Assembly: GCA_905250075.1 (NCBI GenBank)
Contig: CAJNOP010000486.1
Coordinates: forward strand, 36,106 to 100,105
Length of the DNA stretch: 64,000 nt
Direction: 5' to 3'
Source: Rotaria sp. Silwood1
Lineage: Eukaryota; Rotifera; Eurotatoria; Philodinida; Philodinidae
Part shown: piece after piece, positions 23,997-34,368 of the stretch
Position numbering within the stretch: the stretch's first letter is position 1
How the letters are laid out: every line of letters starts with the position of its first letter
Made by a program: the position numbers and the translations under genes
Notes under the pieces: model-generated
What the model was told of the DNA's origin: nothing
Database searches by the model: none
Seen by the model: only the letters and a program-made list of their open reading frames with translations

Positions 23997-24927
23997 CATT
24001 GGCGCATAAGTTCTGAGAATTTTTTTTTCTGGTTTAATAATAACTTTATTTTTCAACAAAGATATGCAACATCAATCAACAATATAATCGCCATTATTTT
24101 CGACAACCTTCGCCCATCTTTCTGGCAATAGTTCAATCCCACGTCTGTAGAAACTACCAGGTTTTGATTCGAAAAAGGCGGTTAGATCGGATTTCAGCTC
24201 ATCGAAGTCTTCGTAACGTTTATTGCACAGGTAGTTATGAAGAGATAGGAACAGATGATAATCGGATGGTGCAAGGTCTGCTGACCACGGCAGGTGCGGA
24301 AGAACTTCCCATCCTAACTGTTCGACTTTTTGCTGAGTCAACTGTGCCACATGAGGTCGACCATTGTCATGGAGAAGGATGACGGCTTTTTGATCCGCCA
24401 AAGCTGGTCGCTTTTGTGATAGAACTTCATTCAATCGCTGCAATTGTTGAGAGTAGACATTGGCGGTAATCGTTTGATTGATATCTAACAGCTCGAAATA
24501 AATAACACCTTTCATATCCCACCAGATGCACAGCATTATCTTCTTTGGATGCATGTCTGGTTTTACATTCGGAAATGGCTTTTGGCCAGGATCAAGCCAC
24601 TGCCTTCTCCGACGCACGTTGACATAACACACCCATTTTTCATCTCCAGTGACAATTCGATCCGAAAAGGGCTCATGCTTTTGTTATGTAATAGATATAT
24701 TATTGCGTAATAAGAATACCAAAGATCAAGACCAATTTCAATGTTTTTTTTTACCTCGAGAGAACAGGAACAAATGTATAGTAGTGAGATGAAAGTAAAC
24801 GAAAGAACAAAAGAAATACACATAAAACAATGGCGATTATATTCTTGATTGACGTTGCATATCTTTGTTGAAAAATAAAGTTATTGTTGAACCAGAAAAA
24901 AAAATTCTCAGAACTTATGCGTCAATG
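23997..24927. mobile_element. Rearranged mariner element with 99-bp inverted ends
   Basis: The segment 23997-24095 recurs as an inverted copy at 24829-24927 with few differences. Each copy contains the last codons of a mariner transposase, the 3' UTR and the element terminus (CATTGGCGCATAAGTTCTGA). The looser TTTACCTTTA flanks extend the pairing a little further. So the 3' end of the element was duplicated in inverse, giving a foldback derivative with a truncated transposase inside. Confidence 0.75.
24072..24690 (-). pseudogene. Mariner transposase, C-terminal part
   Basis: The ~206 recognisable residues cover the catalytic core of a mariner (DD34D) transposase. They include TGDEKW with the first Asp (just upstream of the 24632 methionine), the second Asp in LLHDNGRPH, and the third in LAPSDYHLF exactly 34 residues later. 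The end GDYIVD is typical. The N-terminal helix-turn-helix DNA-binding region (about 140 residues in a full ~345-residue mariner) is absent. In frame, the sequence hits a stop near 24685 and loses similarity. The three catalytic Asp are present, but the truncation makes it a non-autonomous relic. Confidence 0.85.
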
Positions 24928-24950
24928 TAATAAATAAAGGTAAAGATTTA

Positions 24951-25002
24951 GGGTGTGGGTGTGGATGTGGGTGTGGGGTGTGGGTGTGGGGTGTGGGTGT
25001 GG
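24951..25002 (+). repeat. Telomere-like tract, G strand
   Basis: GGGTGTGGGTGTGG-type repeat of ~52 bp, the most regular TGTGGG run in the window, with TGTGGGG variants. It begins ~24 bp beyond the mariner inverted end and is followed by the TAATCGATT island. Confidence 0.8.
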
Positions 25003-25039
25003 CCCATGTAAAAATAAATCATGAAATTTTCGATTAATT

Positions 25040-25400
25040 TTGATTTTTTGTAAAAAAATCATAAAAAATCGGTTAAATACGATATTTTTCGATTAATTTT
25101 GAGAAAATAATTGATTTTAATCAATTTTCTTTGACTAAATCGATTTTAATCGATTTTATCTCAAGAAATTCAAATAATCGATTAGAAATGAAATAGATTT
25201 TAATCGATTTTTTTATGGAAATAACTTTAATCGATTAAAATCGATTTTTTTCTAAGAAATTCAAATAATCGATTAGAAATCTAATAGATTTTAATCGATT
25301 TTTTATGGCGATAACTTTAATCGAGTAAAATCCATTTTATCTTAAGAAATTCATACAATCTATTATAAATCGAATAGATTTTATTCAATCTCTGTTTTAT
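25040..25400. repeat. TAATCGATT minisatellite / word island
   Basis: ATTTTAATCGATTTT and ATAATCGATTAGAAAT are repeated. From ~25139 three ~92-bp units are recognisable, sharing AGAAATTCAAATAATCGATT and ATAACTTTAATCGA, and decaying rightward. AT-rich, palindromic, non-coding. Confidence 0.7.
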
Positions 25401-25670
25401 TTTATCAAAGTCGATTTCATCTGAAAAAGTGTCAAACATTGATAAAAAGAGTAACTGATTCGAAATAGTGTTGGGTTTTGTCAAGTGAGGTGGATATATT
25501 TTCATGAAGAATATGCAACTGAAGAAAGCATGTTGATAGAGCAAATTATGCTTTGAACAGAAGGAAAAATATGTGCGAAAAAATGTCATCTTTGATGAAT
25601 TTTAGACGTATCTTTGCGTTTTTTTATAGTATGTTTTAAAGCTGTTTCCAAATCGGCAGAAATGAATCTC

Positions 25671-27840
25671 TTAAGAACTGTGACAAAGTGTTGGAAAACG
25701 AAAATAATAGGAAGTGTCATCAGATGGTGGAAAGTATGCACATTTTTCTATGAAATCGGAAAGTTCGATGAGAGACGTTTTTTGTGTGGAACTATTGCCG
25801 TATCTAATGTGTTCATAATAAAATTCGGTGTTGGCTGTGGTAATTGTGTATTGGATGGGTGTTTCTTTTTTCAAATGGCTTACTAAAAGTAGTGGTTGTT
25901 TGTTATTGACGGAGAAAATGGAGCAGACACGTCCAAAGGTACTAATATTGTTGAGACGAAACATGATATTGCTGTCATCAGCTTTTTTTTGTATGAATAA
26001 TGGGTTGTTGAGATCCGTACATTTCCGATGTACAATACATTGTAATACGTAATTCGACATTGAGGAAAGAATATTGCTGGAAGTGGATGTCTCTCCTGTG
26101 TTTCGTGTAACAATCAAATGCTAAAATCTGATGTAGTCTTTAAGTAACCAAAATGTGATAGGAGAAATTGTGCGAATTCCTGATTAAATGATGATTGATT
26201 CAGATGAACTAGAGCACCTTGAAGTTGGTGAAGACCAGAAATGATTTCTTCTGAATGCCGACGTGTACTATTTGTCGTACGAGTTATTTGACCTGCGATA
26301 AAGAATTGTCAGTTCGCAAATAATAAGAACAGGAATCAGCTTAAATATAGTAAATCTATTACTGTAGCATAACATAATCTTTTTTTGACTACAACAGAAT
26401 AGAATCGATTAGATTAAATTAACTTTAGTATGAATCTATATTAATCGATTGTTGAAATTTAGCTGAATAAAACCAAATAAAATGATTTTCATGACAATCA
26501 ATTCATTAGAATTAATGAATATGTCAAATATAATCGGAAAATTTTCATATTTAATGGACTTTTTATAATTACCGCATGAAAATTAATTTTCATTTGATGC
26601 TATGCGGGTTTCCTATGTACTATGTTAATGAATTCAAATCAATCATATATCAAATCTATTAAAATTGATTTTCTGACGAATAATCTCAATAGTAATTTAA
26701 TGATTAGTTTGACTATGATATCTCCAAAAAGTATTTTACATGGATCTGACCTAGTATGTCTTCAAAATTGAACGTGGTGAAGTTCGTAAGTGGTTCATAA
26801 TCCATAACTGTTGCTGGAATGTGAATGATAGAATGTACGACTTGAAGAGAACGTTTCAACTCGTCACGTGACAAGTTGAACAAACAGAAAAAATCAGACC
26901 TTTCGTAACACCAAAAATAGGGATATCCAAAAATACAGAGATCTCGTAACGAAAATTACAGGATGATCATAATGATTAATACAGGGAGTTCGTAACAGTT
27001 GCAGAGCTTTCGCAACGAAGCAACAGGAATTTTGTAATGAGGATGAGAGCGATAGCTGGACTTAGTTTTCAGAAATTACATGCTTTTCGTTACGAAAGCT
27101 CTGTAATGGTACATATTAAAATACCAATTACGATCACCCTGTAAAATTTGTTACGAAATTCCTGACTTTTTGTTACGAAAGCCAGACAAACAGAAACGTG
27201 ACGAGTTGAAATATTCCCGACTTGAACACAATGCCGACGAGTATATAATTTAGCAAAATCAAGAACAAAAGATTTGGAAAGCTGCACCATAATAGACAAC
27301 TGATTTGGTAATATCCCTCTGGATTCTGACATATGCATTAATACCACTAGTTGCAACAAATGAGAATAATAAACTTGCTTTAGAAATTTAAAAAAATTAT
27401 ATGACCAAAAAGAAGCAATGTACGCAGTTCATTTGCCTTAAATTTTTTAAATTCAAGTAATTTTCCAGGCAGACGAGTAGTAGTTGAAGGAAGGCGGAGT
27501 CGTAAAAACACAGCTGACAGTTCATTGATGTGGTTTCTTATACTCCAGCTTTCCATACAATAATCATCGTCAGACCATAATTTCAACATTCGCTTCTAAA
27601 CATAGAAACAATCGGTATTTTAATATCATGTGTATCAAATGTTGATGAGAAGTCAGGTTAAAATCAATTTTAGCTAAACATTTCATCAACATTTTTTTTA
27701 CAGGAGTTGTGTAGTTTTTAATCAGACTCTACTCACAAAAGTGCCCCTATACACATTATGCAAACTATCAGCCATAAACGACGTGCCAACATCAAAATGA
27801 AGCAAACGTCGAAGGATACATCTTCTCAAGATTCCCTTTT
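25671..27840 (-). pseudogene. Tnp2-like (CACTA/EnSpm) transposase gene, decayed
   Basis: Exon A (27840-27737: LLHFDVGTSFMADSLHNVYR), a GT-AG intron, then exon B from 27595 (KRMLKLW...LPSTTTRLP...FKANELRTLLLFG). Exon B is interrupted by a 1-nt frameshift in a T run near 27396 and by the insertion at 26847-27217, then resumes as IPATVMDYEPLTNFTTFNFE to 26751. Exon C starts at 26292 in matching phase (GQITRTTNSTRRHSEE). A second frame change near 26120 leads into a 148-residue C-terminal frame ending at 25671 (FGRVCSIFSV, FIEKCAYFPPSD). The ELRxLLL and FNFE blocks and gene order resemble the Tnp2/DUF4218 region of CACTA-type transposases. The family call is from memory of the motifs; that it is broken is seen directly. 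Confidence 0.6.
26847..27217. mobile_element. MULE-like MITE with 9-bp target duplication
   Basis: A 371-bp element flanked by the 9-bp direct repeat CGACTTGAA (26838-26846 and 27218-27226). The TIR of about 22 bp is GAGAACGTTTCAACTCGTCA against the inverse of the right end, with three mismatches. The interior has about eight copies of TTCGTAACGAA-type words. Removing the insert plus one duplicate restores the transposase reading frame exactly, which confirms the boundaries. A 9-bp duplication is the hallmark of Mutator-type transposition. No coding capacity. Confidence 0.85.
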
Positions 27841-27927
27841 CTGATATCTTGTGTCACTCTTTCATTATCTTCTTTTGTTTCTTTGACAGTTTACTCGAAG
27901 CAACCATCTCCTGTTGATGACTATTTT

Positions 27928-28262
27928 TGATAGATAAATAGATAGGTAGATAGGTAGATAGGTAGATAGATAGGCAGGTAGACAGATAGGTAGGTAGGTA
28001 AATAGATAGGTAGTTAGATAGATAGATAGATAAATAAATAGATAAATAGGTAGGTAGGTAGCTAGATAGGTAAGCAGCTAGCTAGCTAGCTAGCTAGATA
28101 GATAGGTAGATAAATAGAGAGGTAGGTACCTAGCTAGCTAGATAGATAAGTAGGTAGATAGATAGATAGGTAGGTAGGTAGGTAGTTAGATAGATAGAAA
28201 GGTAGGTAAGTAGATAGATAGATAGAAAGGTAGGTAGGTAGATAAATAGGTACGCCGATAGG
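27928..28262. repeat. GATA/GGTA tetranucleotide microsatellite
   Basis: About 335 bp of imperfect GATA with GGTA, GTAG and GCTA variants. The minus-strand frame at 28134-28337 is the translated repeat and not a gene. Confidence 0.9.
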
Positions 28263-28289
28263 TAGGCTAGGTAGTTCTGAGAAAGAACG

Positions 28290-28475
28290 AAATCTGATCG
28301 AGTCCCTGGGGATTCCCCTTGAGAATGAGAGACTCATTATTGACTTTTAAGGCTACTTCCCGAATAATTCCTGGGGATTTCCATAAACTACCTGTGAAAT
28401 TCCCGGGGAGTCCATGTCGGGAATTCCCCGGGGAGTTTTAGCAGGGAGTTCCCGGTGATTTCCTTAGGGATTCTC
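28290..28475. repeat. GGGAATTCCC word island
   Basis: At least six variants of one half-palindromic word: GGGGATTCCCC, GGGGATTTCC, AATTCCCGGGGA, GGGAATTCCCCGGGGA, GGGAGTTCCC and GGGATTCTC. Non-coding; adjacent to the GATA microsatellite. Confidence 0.6.
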
Positions 28476-28479
28476 AACT

Positions 28480-29774
28480 AGGGGAACCAACGATCGACAT
28501 TTTAAGAAATGCTTGATGAATTTTTATGCAGTCTGATTTTCGTAAAATCATTCAAATCAACGTTCGGAGTAGGAGAAAATAGGTGTGAAGAACTATGTCA
28601 ACGGTTACTAATCAATCTGCATCTCCCAAATGCAACAAAATTTTTCCAAAAAATTGATACGCATATTCATTTTCAAAATAGTCACTATCAATGGCTCATT
28701 CAAGGAGAGAAAAATTCACGACAAAATCTTAAGATAATTGATCTTTTTGGTTTTCACCAAACATCAATTGATGGGAAAAAGAATCGAGCCTCGAATTTTT
28801 CACTGTTGCCATTTAGAGAAAGTTTCTCCATTATTTTCTCTGTTTTTTTAGTTCAGCTTATTGCGACTTTGAAAGAAAGAAAACGTGAACTTTTTCCATT
28901 CGACCGTCGAAAGTGTTGTCTCAACAATATTTAACAAATTTCGATCATTTCATTGTTCACAATCGAAACGTCGCTTTATTTCGATGAGTATTGACTCTCG
29001 ATCTATGTCATTGTTGAGATTAAGCAAAAAGAAATCGAAAATCTCAAATGATCCTCTTGTTTTCCTTGGATCCTCTCTTAGACGATATTACTATGTAGGA
29101 CATGAATGAAGTTCAAGTCATCAAAGCTGAAAATAATCATCTTTCTACCTATTCTAAATATATGGCAGCACAATCATCTGCATTTATGAAAGATGATCCA
29201 ATTAGAAATTCAAAGAGACATCGGAATACTCGACAAGTAGAAAAGACCCTTAAAATGTAGTTTCTTGTCACTTGTAACGATAAAAACGAAAGCGCAAAGT
29301 AAGGCGAGACACGAAGAACTTTTTAGTGATTCACTACTCTGAAGAGTTATCAATCGATTCAACAAATAATCAGATGAAGAGAAATCAAATGACCTAACAA
29401 CAGTCATGGGCAGATCACCAGGAGGCAATTGGGGGAAAATTGCTACACCAAAAAAGTGTTCATAATATACACAAGGTTAAAAATATATTTTTCTTTTATA
29501 ATAATAAGATATTACAATCTATTGTCACCCTTGAATATAATAAAGCTGGTCTTCTTATGACAATAATGTGTGATATGTATTGAAGTAAAGAGTGGGTGGG
29601 ATGGAAATACAATCATTTAGAAAAGATATTAGTTATGTAAAGCTTTTTAAACAGGTGATTGAACTTATCTCTGGAAGAAACATAATGACAAATGAAGTTT
29701 CAAACATCAATAATGGATTCATCGATCATTGTTTTCATTTTGTTCGATTTCATATTGGAGAAATACCAATGAAC
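28480..29774. other. Unassigned stretch with one 141-residue open frame
   Basis: The frame at 28509-28934 (+) encodes 141 residues I do not recognise, with no domain, signal peptide or repeat. The minus frame at 29210-29428 and plus frame at 29592-29798 are likewise unrecognised. Any of them could be an exon, but none is supported by splice sites or family blocks. Confidence 0.3.
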
Positions 29775-29862
29775 GGGTGTGGGTATGGCTGTAGGTGAGG
29801 GTGTGATTTGATTTTTATTCTATACTCGCACCCACACCCACCCACACCCCACACCCACACCC
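29775..29862. repeat. Telomere-like hairpin (G arm then C arm)
   Basis: GGGTGTGGGTATGG...GGTGAGGGTGTG, a ~20-nt AT-rich loop, then CGCACCCACACCCACCCACA and further CCCACA units to 29862. Confidence 0.75.
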
Positions 29863-32800
29863 TTGATAATTTAGGAGGCTGAATGAAAATGTGTTGAAGG
29901 ACATTTTTACGACTGACGAGGCAAGCACGCTTTCAAGAACACTACAGAGCAAAAAGACAAATGAGAATAGAGAAAAAGTCAGTCAATCTATGCGCGAAAA
30001 TGGAGTGTCAAACAACCGATCATCCTTTCTTTGATGTGTAGCTGAAGTCGAGAATTCAGCAACTGTCTTAGTATCGAATTAAAACCTAAACAAGTGGAAC
30101 TAGCAGATCGACGAAACGCTGAGGAGTCTCCTTCGTTAACACGAAAAGGCTTCGAACAAGAGACGAATAAATTTCGTCGATTGAACACACTAAGCTTCAC
30201 GTTTTTCTTCGTACGACTCGATGCCTAATTTTTCTTTTCTGCCAAACTGTTCTCTAGAAGTGATTCTAACTGCTATTGATTTTTCTATTATCGTGTCACT
30301 ATCATCCATCGAATTCAACCTGATAAACAGAAATATTTGAGAAATAAATTGCAATTGACAATAAGTAGAGAATGTAATGAACGTTTCTGCAAAGTCCGTC
30401 GAGATCGAAACTGAGTATTATTGCTTCAGTCTTTAATAAAGCTTTGTTGTCCTTCTTACAATCTTCTAGAGCTGACTATTACCTTTTGTTATTCTCAAAG
30501 TAGCCGGGCCGTGGTCTAGTCTATTGAAATGACATATGAAGAGTCATTGTTTAATCGTCGCCTGCATACCACTTGTAAGAGAGCTGGTCCAGTCTTTTAT
30601 CTCTTTCTGTCCCGACCCCTTAGGCAACTGTGCAAACGAATGCCAAACGCATCGATATCCGTTCGTCCTCCAATGCTGACAACTGTTAGACATTTTTCTC
30701 AACAACGGAATTTCGGTATTTACGCGAGACACTACGATCGAAATTAACTTCACCCAATGAAATACAACAATTGTTGGAAAGCCATTCTCTTCATTACATA
30801 ACGACGAAAATATCTCGTTCAATCACTGGGACATTTTTTTAATCTTAGCTTTACGAAAGATGCATCTTTTATAAACTGTTGGATTTGCGTCGATAATGTC
30901 GATAATTTTGCGTCCTTGACTTATTCAAAAAACAGAGAGTCACTCAATCCACTGAAGTTTCTTGACAATAAGATAACAAACGACGATGTTAATGACACTT
31001 GTGTGCAATAAACATCCTCTAAAATAAAAGTATGAAATCGTAAACCGTTTTCTGCATTCACTTTCAACAACCGAGCACAAGCATACAACGATTGAAAGAA
31101 ACATCAACAAATGTCGATGCAGCAGTCGAACGGTGGATTCACGTTTTCTTCTAGATCGAAAGTGTCTCCGCTGACTGAAAGTGAGTCTTTTTAAAAAGAG
31201 AGACCAATCACAAATTCAATATGCATATTCGATTCTGTTAAAACACAGAATAGAGAGATATTTGGAATCTTCAGTGTCTAACTGTTCAATTCTTACTCAT
31301 TGCAGAACTTCAGACTTTATGCCATCGTGTTTCCTAAAAACATTCGGTTCACTACCGTCGTCACACTCGTGACGAGTTCGTCTTACCTATAGTCATCTGT
31401 AAAAAATTTTCCTAGTCGATGTAGAACCTGAACATGTTCCTATTCAGGTACCTTTCACATCCAAAAAAATAGAAATGCAATTTAGAAAATAATCGGAGAC
31501 AATCTATGCAGATATACGTGATTCTGAATGTAGATGTTTACAAAAATGTTTTCAATCGGTGTCGTCATCTGTAAAAAAAGGTAACACAGTACAGCACTGC
31601 TTTCCTTGTCTAGGCTCGACTTAGGACACAGAACGTTCACTATGTCAATACGGCTTTCAATTCATCAGAACTAAGCAACATCTATGAGCAAAGCTTACCG
31701 CTATGGATGGTGCGTAACACAATCATGAAACTACATGCATACTTTTCGTAACACCCAAACGTATTGTTACAGCCATGCAACAAAGGAAAACCAATGAAGA
31801 CGTACTTCACAACAAAAGAGGTCTCAAAAAGACTAATGGGGCTCGTGTATTAAAGATGATTAGCGAACGCTGCGATACTTTATAAAAAAAAAAAACAGAT
31901 TTTCTGCTCCGACACTACTCATTCACTTCCGCGAAATTTATTCTGCTGAGTATAATGGGAGTGAATGTCAGAGAACCCAATAATTATCAGAAACTGCACA
32001 GAAGAAAAGCTGACCAAAACATGAACGAGAAGAGTAGTTCCGCGCGGAGAAAATGCAGTGATCATGCTAGATATGGACAAGATCATACAAAACGGGACAT
32101 ATCTTCTTTCATTTAACTGTTATTTTCTACAATAGCCATTTTCTCAAAGAAATTATTTCACATAGACCTACGTAAAATTGTTGCCTCTTCTGACTATTAA
32201 TCAAAACTGCTTAATTAGTTAGCTGAGTAATTATTAAATAATTGTCGAGAATCTCGCTAGTTATTTGAGAAAGAATCTGAGACCTTTAGGAACAGACTCT
32301 AGGGCACGAGTTAGATCTGAGAAGATCGCACTCCAAAAATGATTTTCCGAACAATCGTGGTTTTCTAGAGACCTTCTCAGGCACTAAAAGAAAACATTTC
32401 ATGCTATCATTATCTAAGGACTCCAAGCAAGGACTTACATCCTGTAGAATCGTTTGTGAACTTGTTGTTCATTTAAAAGAACACTTGTTCGGTCGTACGT
32501 TCGTATTCCGTCATGCCACGAATGAAGAACCAACTCGCTAACGAATAGTAAATGAGTGCTATTGAAAACCGTAAGTATGCTCAGAAAGTCTGAATAGAGA
32601 TTTTGTAGCCTCATTCATCATCTGCTGAATGCAATAGTCAGTTTTGAAAAGTACTATCTCGATCTGGAGCCTTTTCAGTTTTAGATGCAAAAAGTGAAAG
32701 TTGACGTCCTTTTTGTGTCACGTCGCTAGCGATCATTTTTTTACTCATAGCTTCTCGCAACAAAGTTCGCCAGCATTGATCTCAACACACATGTAACGTG

Positions 32801-34368
32801 TAAAAAAAGAGCTCTATGAAAGCTACCCAGCCCGAGATCTGAATATTTTAATTGCGCGGCATCCTTGGTAATGAAAGATCTTGCCCATATACGTTCACAA
32901 ACGAATGAAGCGAGAGAAATGAATGCCGATGCTGTGGCAAAATTAAAACGTTAGTTTTGTCCAGCACCATTCGGGGTCAAAATTGAAAATGAAAATGTCG
33001 TTCTACGAACTGTCGCGTTCGGTTTCATGAAGCACGAAAAGAAATGAGTGTTGAAATAGAAATAGAGCGACAAGTGGACTATTGAAGGTCAGTCTACATA
33101 CATGAAGAACATCAAGGGCCATCATATCATTGATGAGATCGCTAATTCATCAATATACTATTCTAATGATTTAATCATTTTAGCTTTTGTCATTCGATTA
33201 TTTATCTATCAGTTTTCAAACTATTTCTTGAGCATTATCAGACGAATACGTTGATACTTGGTTACTGATTCGTTTTTATTTATTTATTATCGACTTGTTT
33301 ACTGTCTCTTTATTGATTATTGATTGAGTGACCATCTTTTTCTCTTTTATTAATCGGTAAATAATGATTTTTGAAATCTTTTTTTTTTGGAAAGCAAATA
33401 ATGAGTGTGAAAATGTACTGTGAGAAATTGTGCTGCTATCCCACCAGCATGAAAAACATTACTGTTGACGATGTAGATAGCAGGGACCATCATTCATTGG
33501 TTATTCATCAGCAGATTTTGTGAAGTAGGAAAGGGAACATGAGAAATAGTACGATGAGAAATATCGAACCACCTTCCGCCTCCGACAGATAAGAGAGAGA
33601 GCACAAAGATCATGTTTCGATGTTGACAATTCACTGACTGTACTTTGTGTCACATTTTTACCCCGTACGAATTACGCTCGGCAGTTTTTATTCTTTGCAG
33701 CGTTTGTTTCGAACAAAATTCGAATTTCGAGACTTTGCTAAGAAGAATTAAAATGTCCAATGTGCTCGAAACCCGACAGAATACGTCGAGTATTTTGATT
33801 TCGTTGAAGAAAAAGTGAAATTTTGTCCTCAACATAAATGCATCAGAAGAAGAGATAACACGTACGTCGTTATTCGTGCTCAAGAAACGAAGAATAAAAG
33901 GTGAAAATCTCGTGCAACCTACAATACATTGCTTTCAATAGAAATCTGAAATAAAATGAGAACGTATAGTTGTATTTCCGTGACCAAACTGTTCAGTTAC
34001 ACTTTTCTTACACGAAGGGAAAGTGACAAAGCACACATATCACGAACAATTTCGATTTTCAGGATAAAAAGAACCGTAATTGTTTCGTTCGAAAACATCT
34101 TGTTTTCATTCATCATGACAGAATGGTCAGAAAACCGCATTTTTGCGCAAAATTACAACAGAAATAAACCTTTTCGTGATGCATGATAATCGACATAGGG
34201 TTGAATTACGAATTCTCTTAATATAGACAATGAACAATAGAGAGCACTGCGAAAAAAGCAAAACTGCTAACGAGCTGAATTAATTTTCAATGGGAGAACA
34301 AACTGCTCATCTTTTTAGCGGAACAGAGCGTGGATTTTGTCTTTATGAGTAAAGTGCAGTGATCAAAT
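29863..34368. other. 4.5-kb stretch without recognisable genes
   Basis: Less AT-rich than the intergenic DNA elsewhere, with many CGA words, but the open frames are short and unrecognised on both strands. The texture resembles that of the 37.5-40.9 kb intron, so both may be decayed mobile DNA. Any 5' exon of the ABC transporter would lie near the right end; I could not identify one. Confidence 0.4.

Noticed and set aside
24164-24382. 72-residue plus-strand frame
   Set aside because: Antisense shadow of the mariner transposase.
27928-28262. CRISPR-like array
   Set aside because: Simple tetranucleotide repeat without unique spacers; the host looks eukaryotic.
28134-28337. Tyr/Leu/Pro/Ser repeat protein
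   Set aside because: Translated GATA/GGTA microsatellite.
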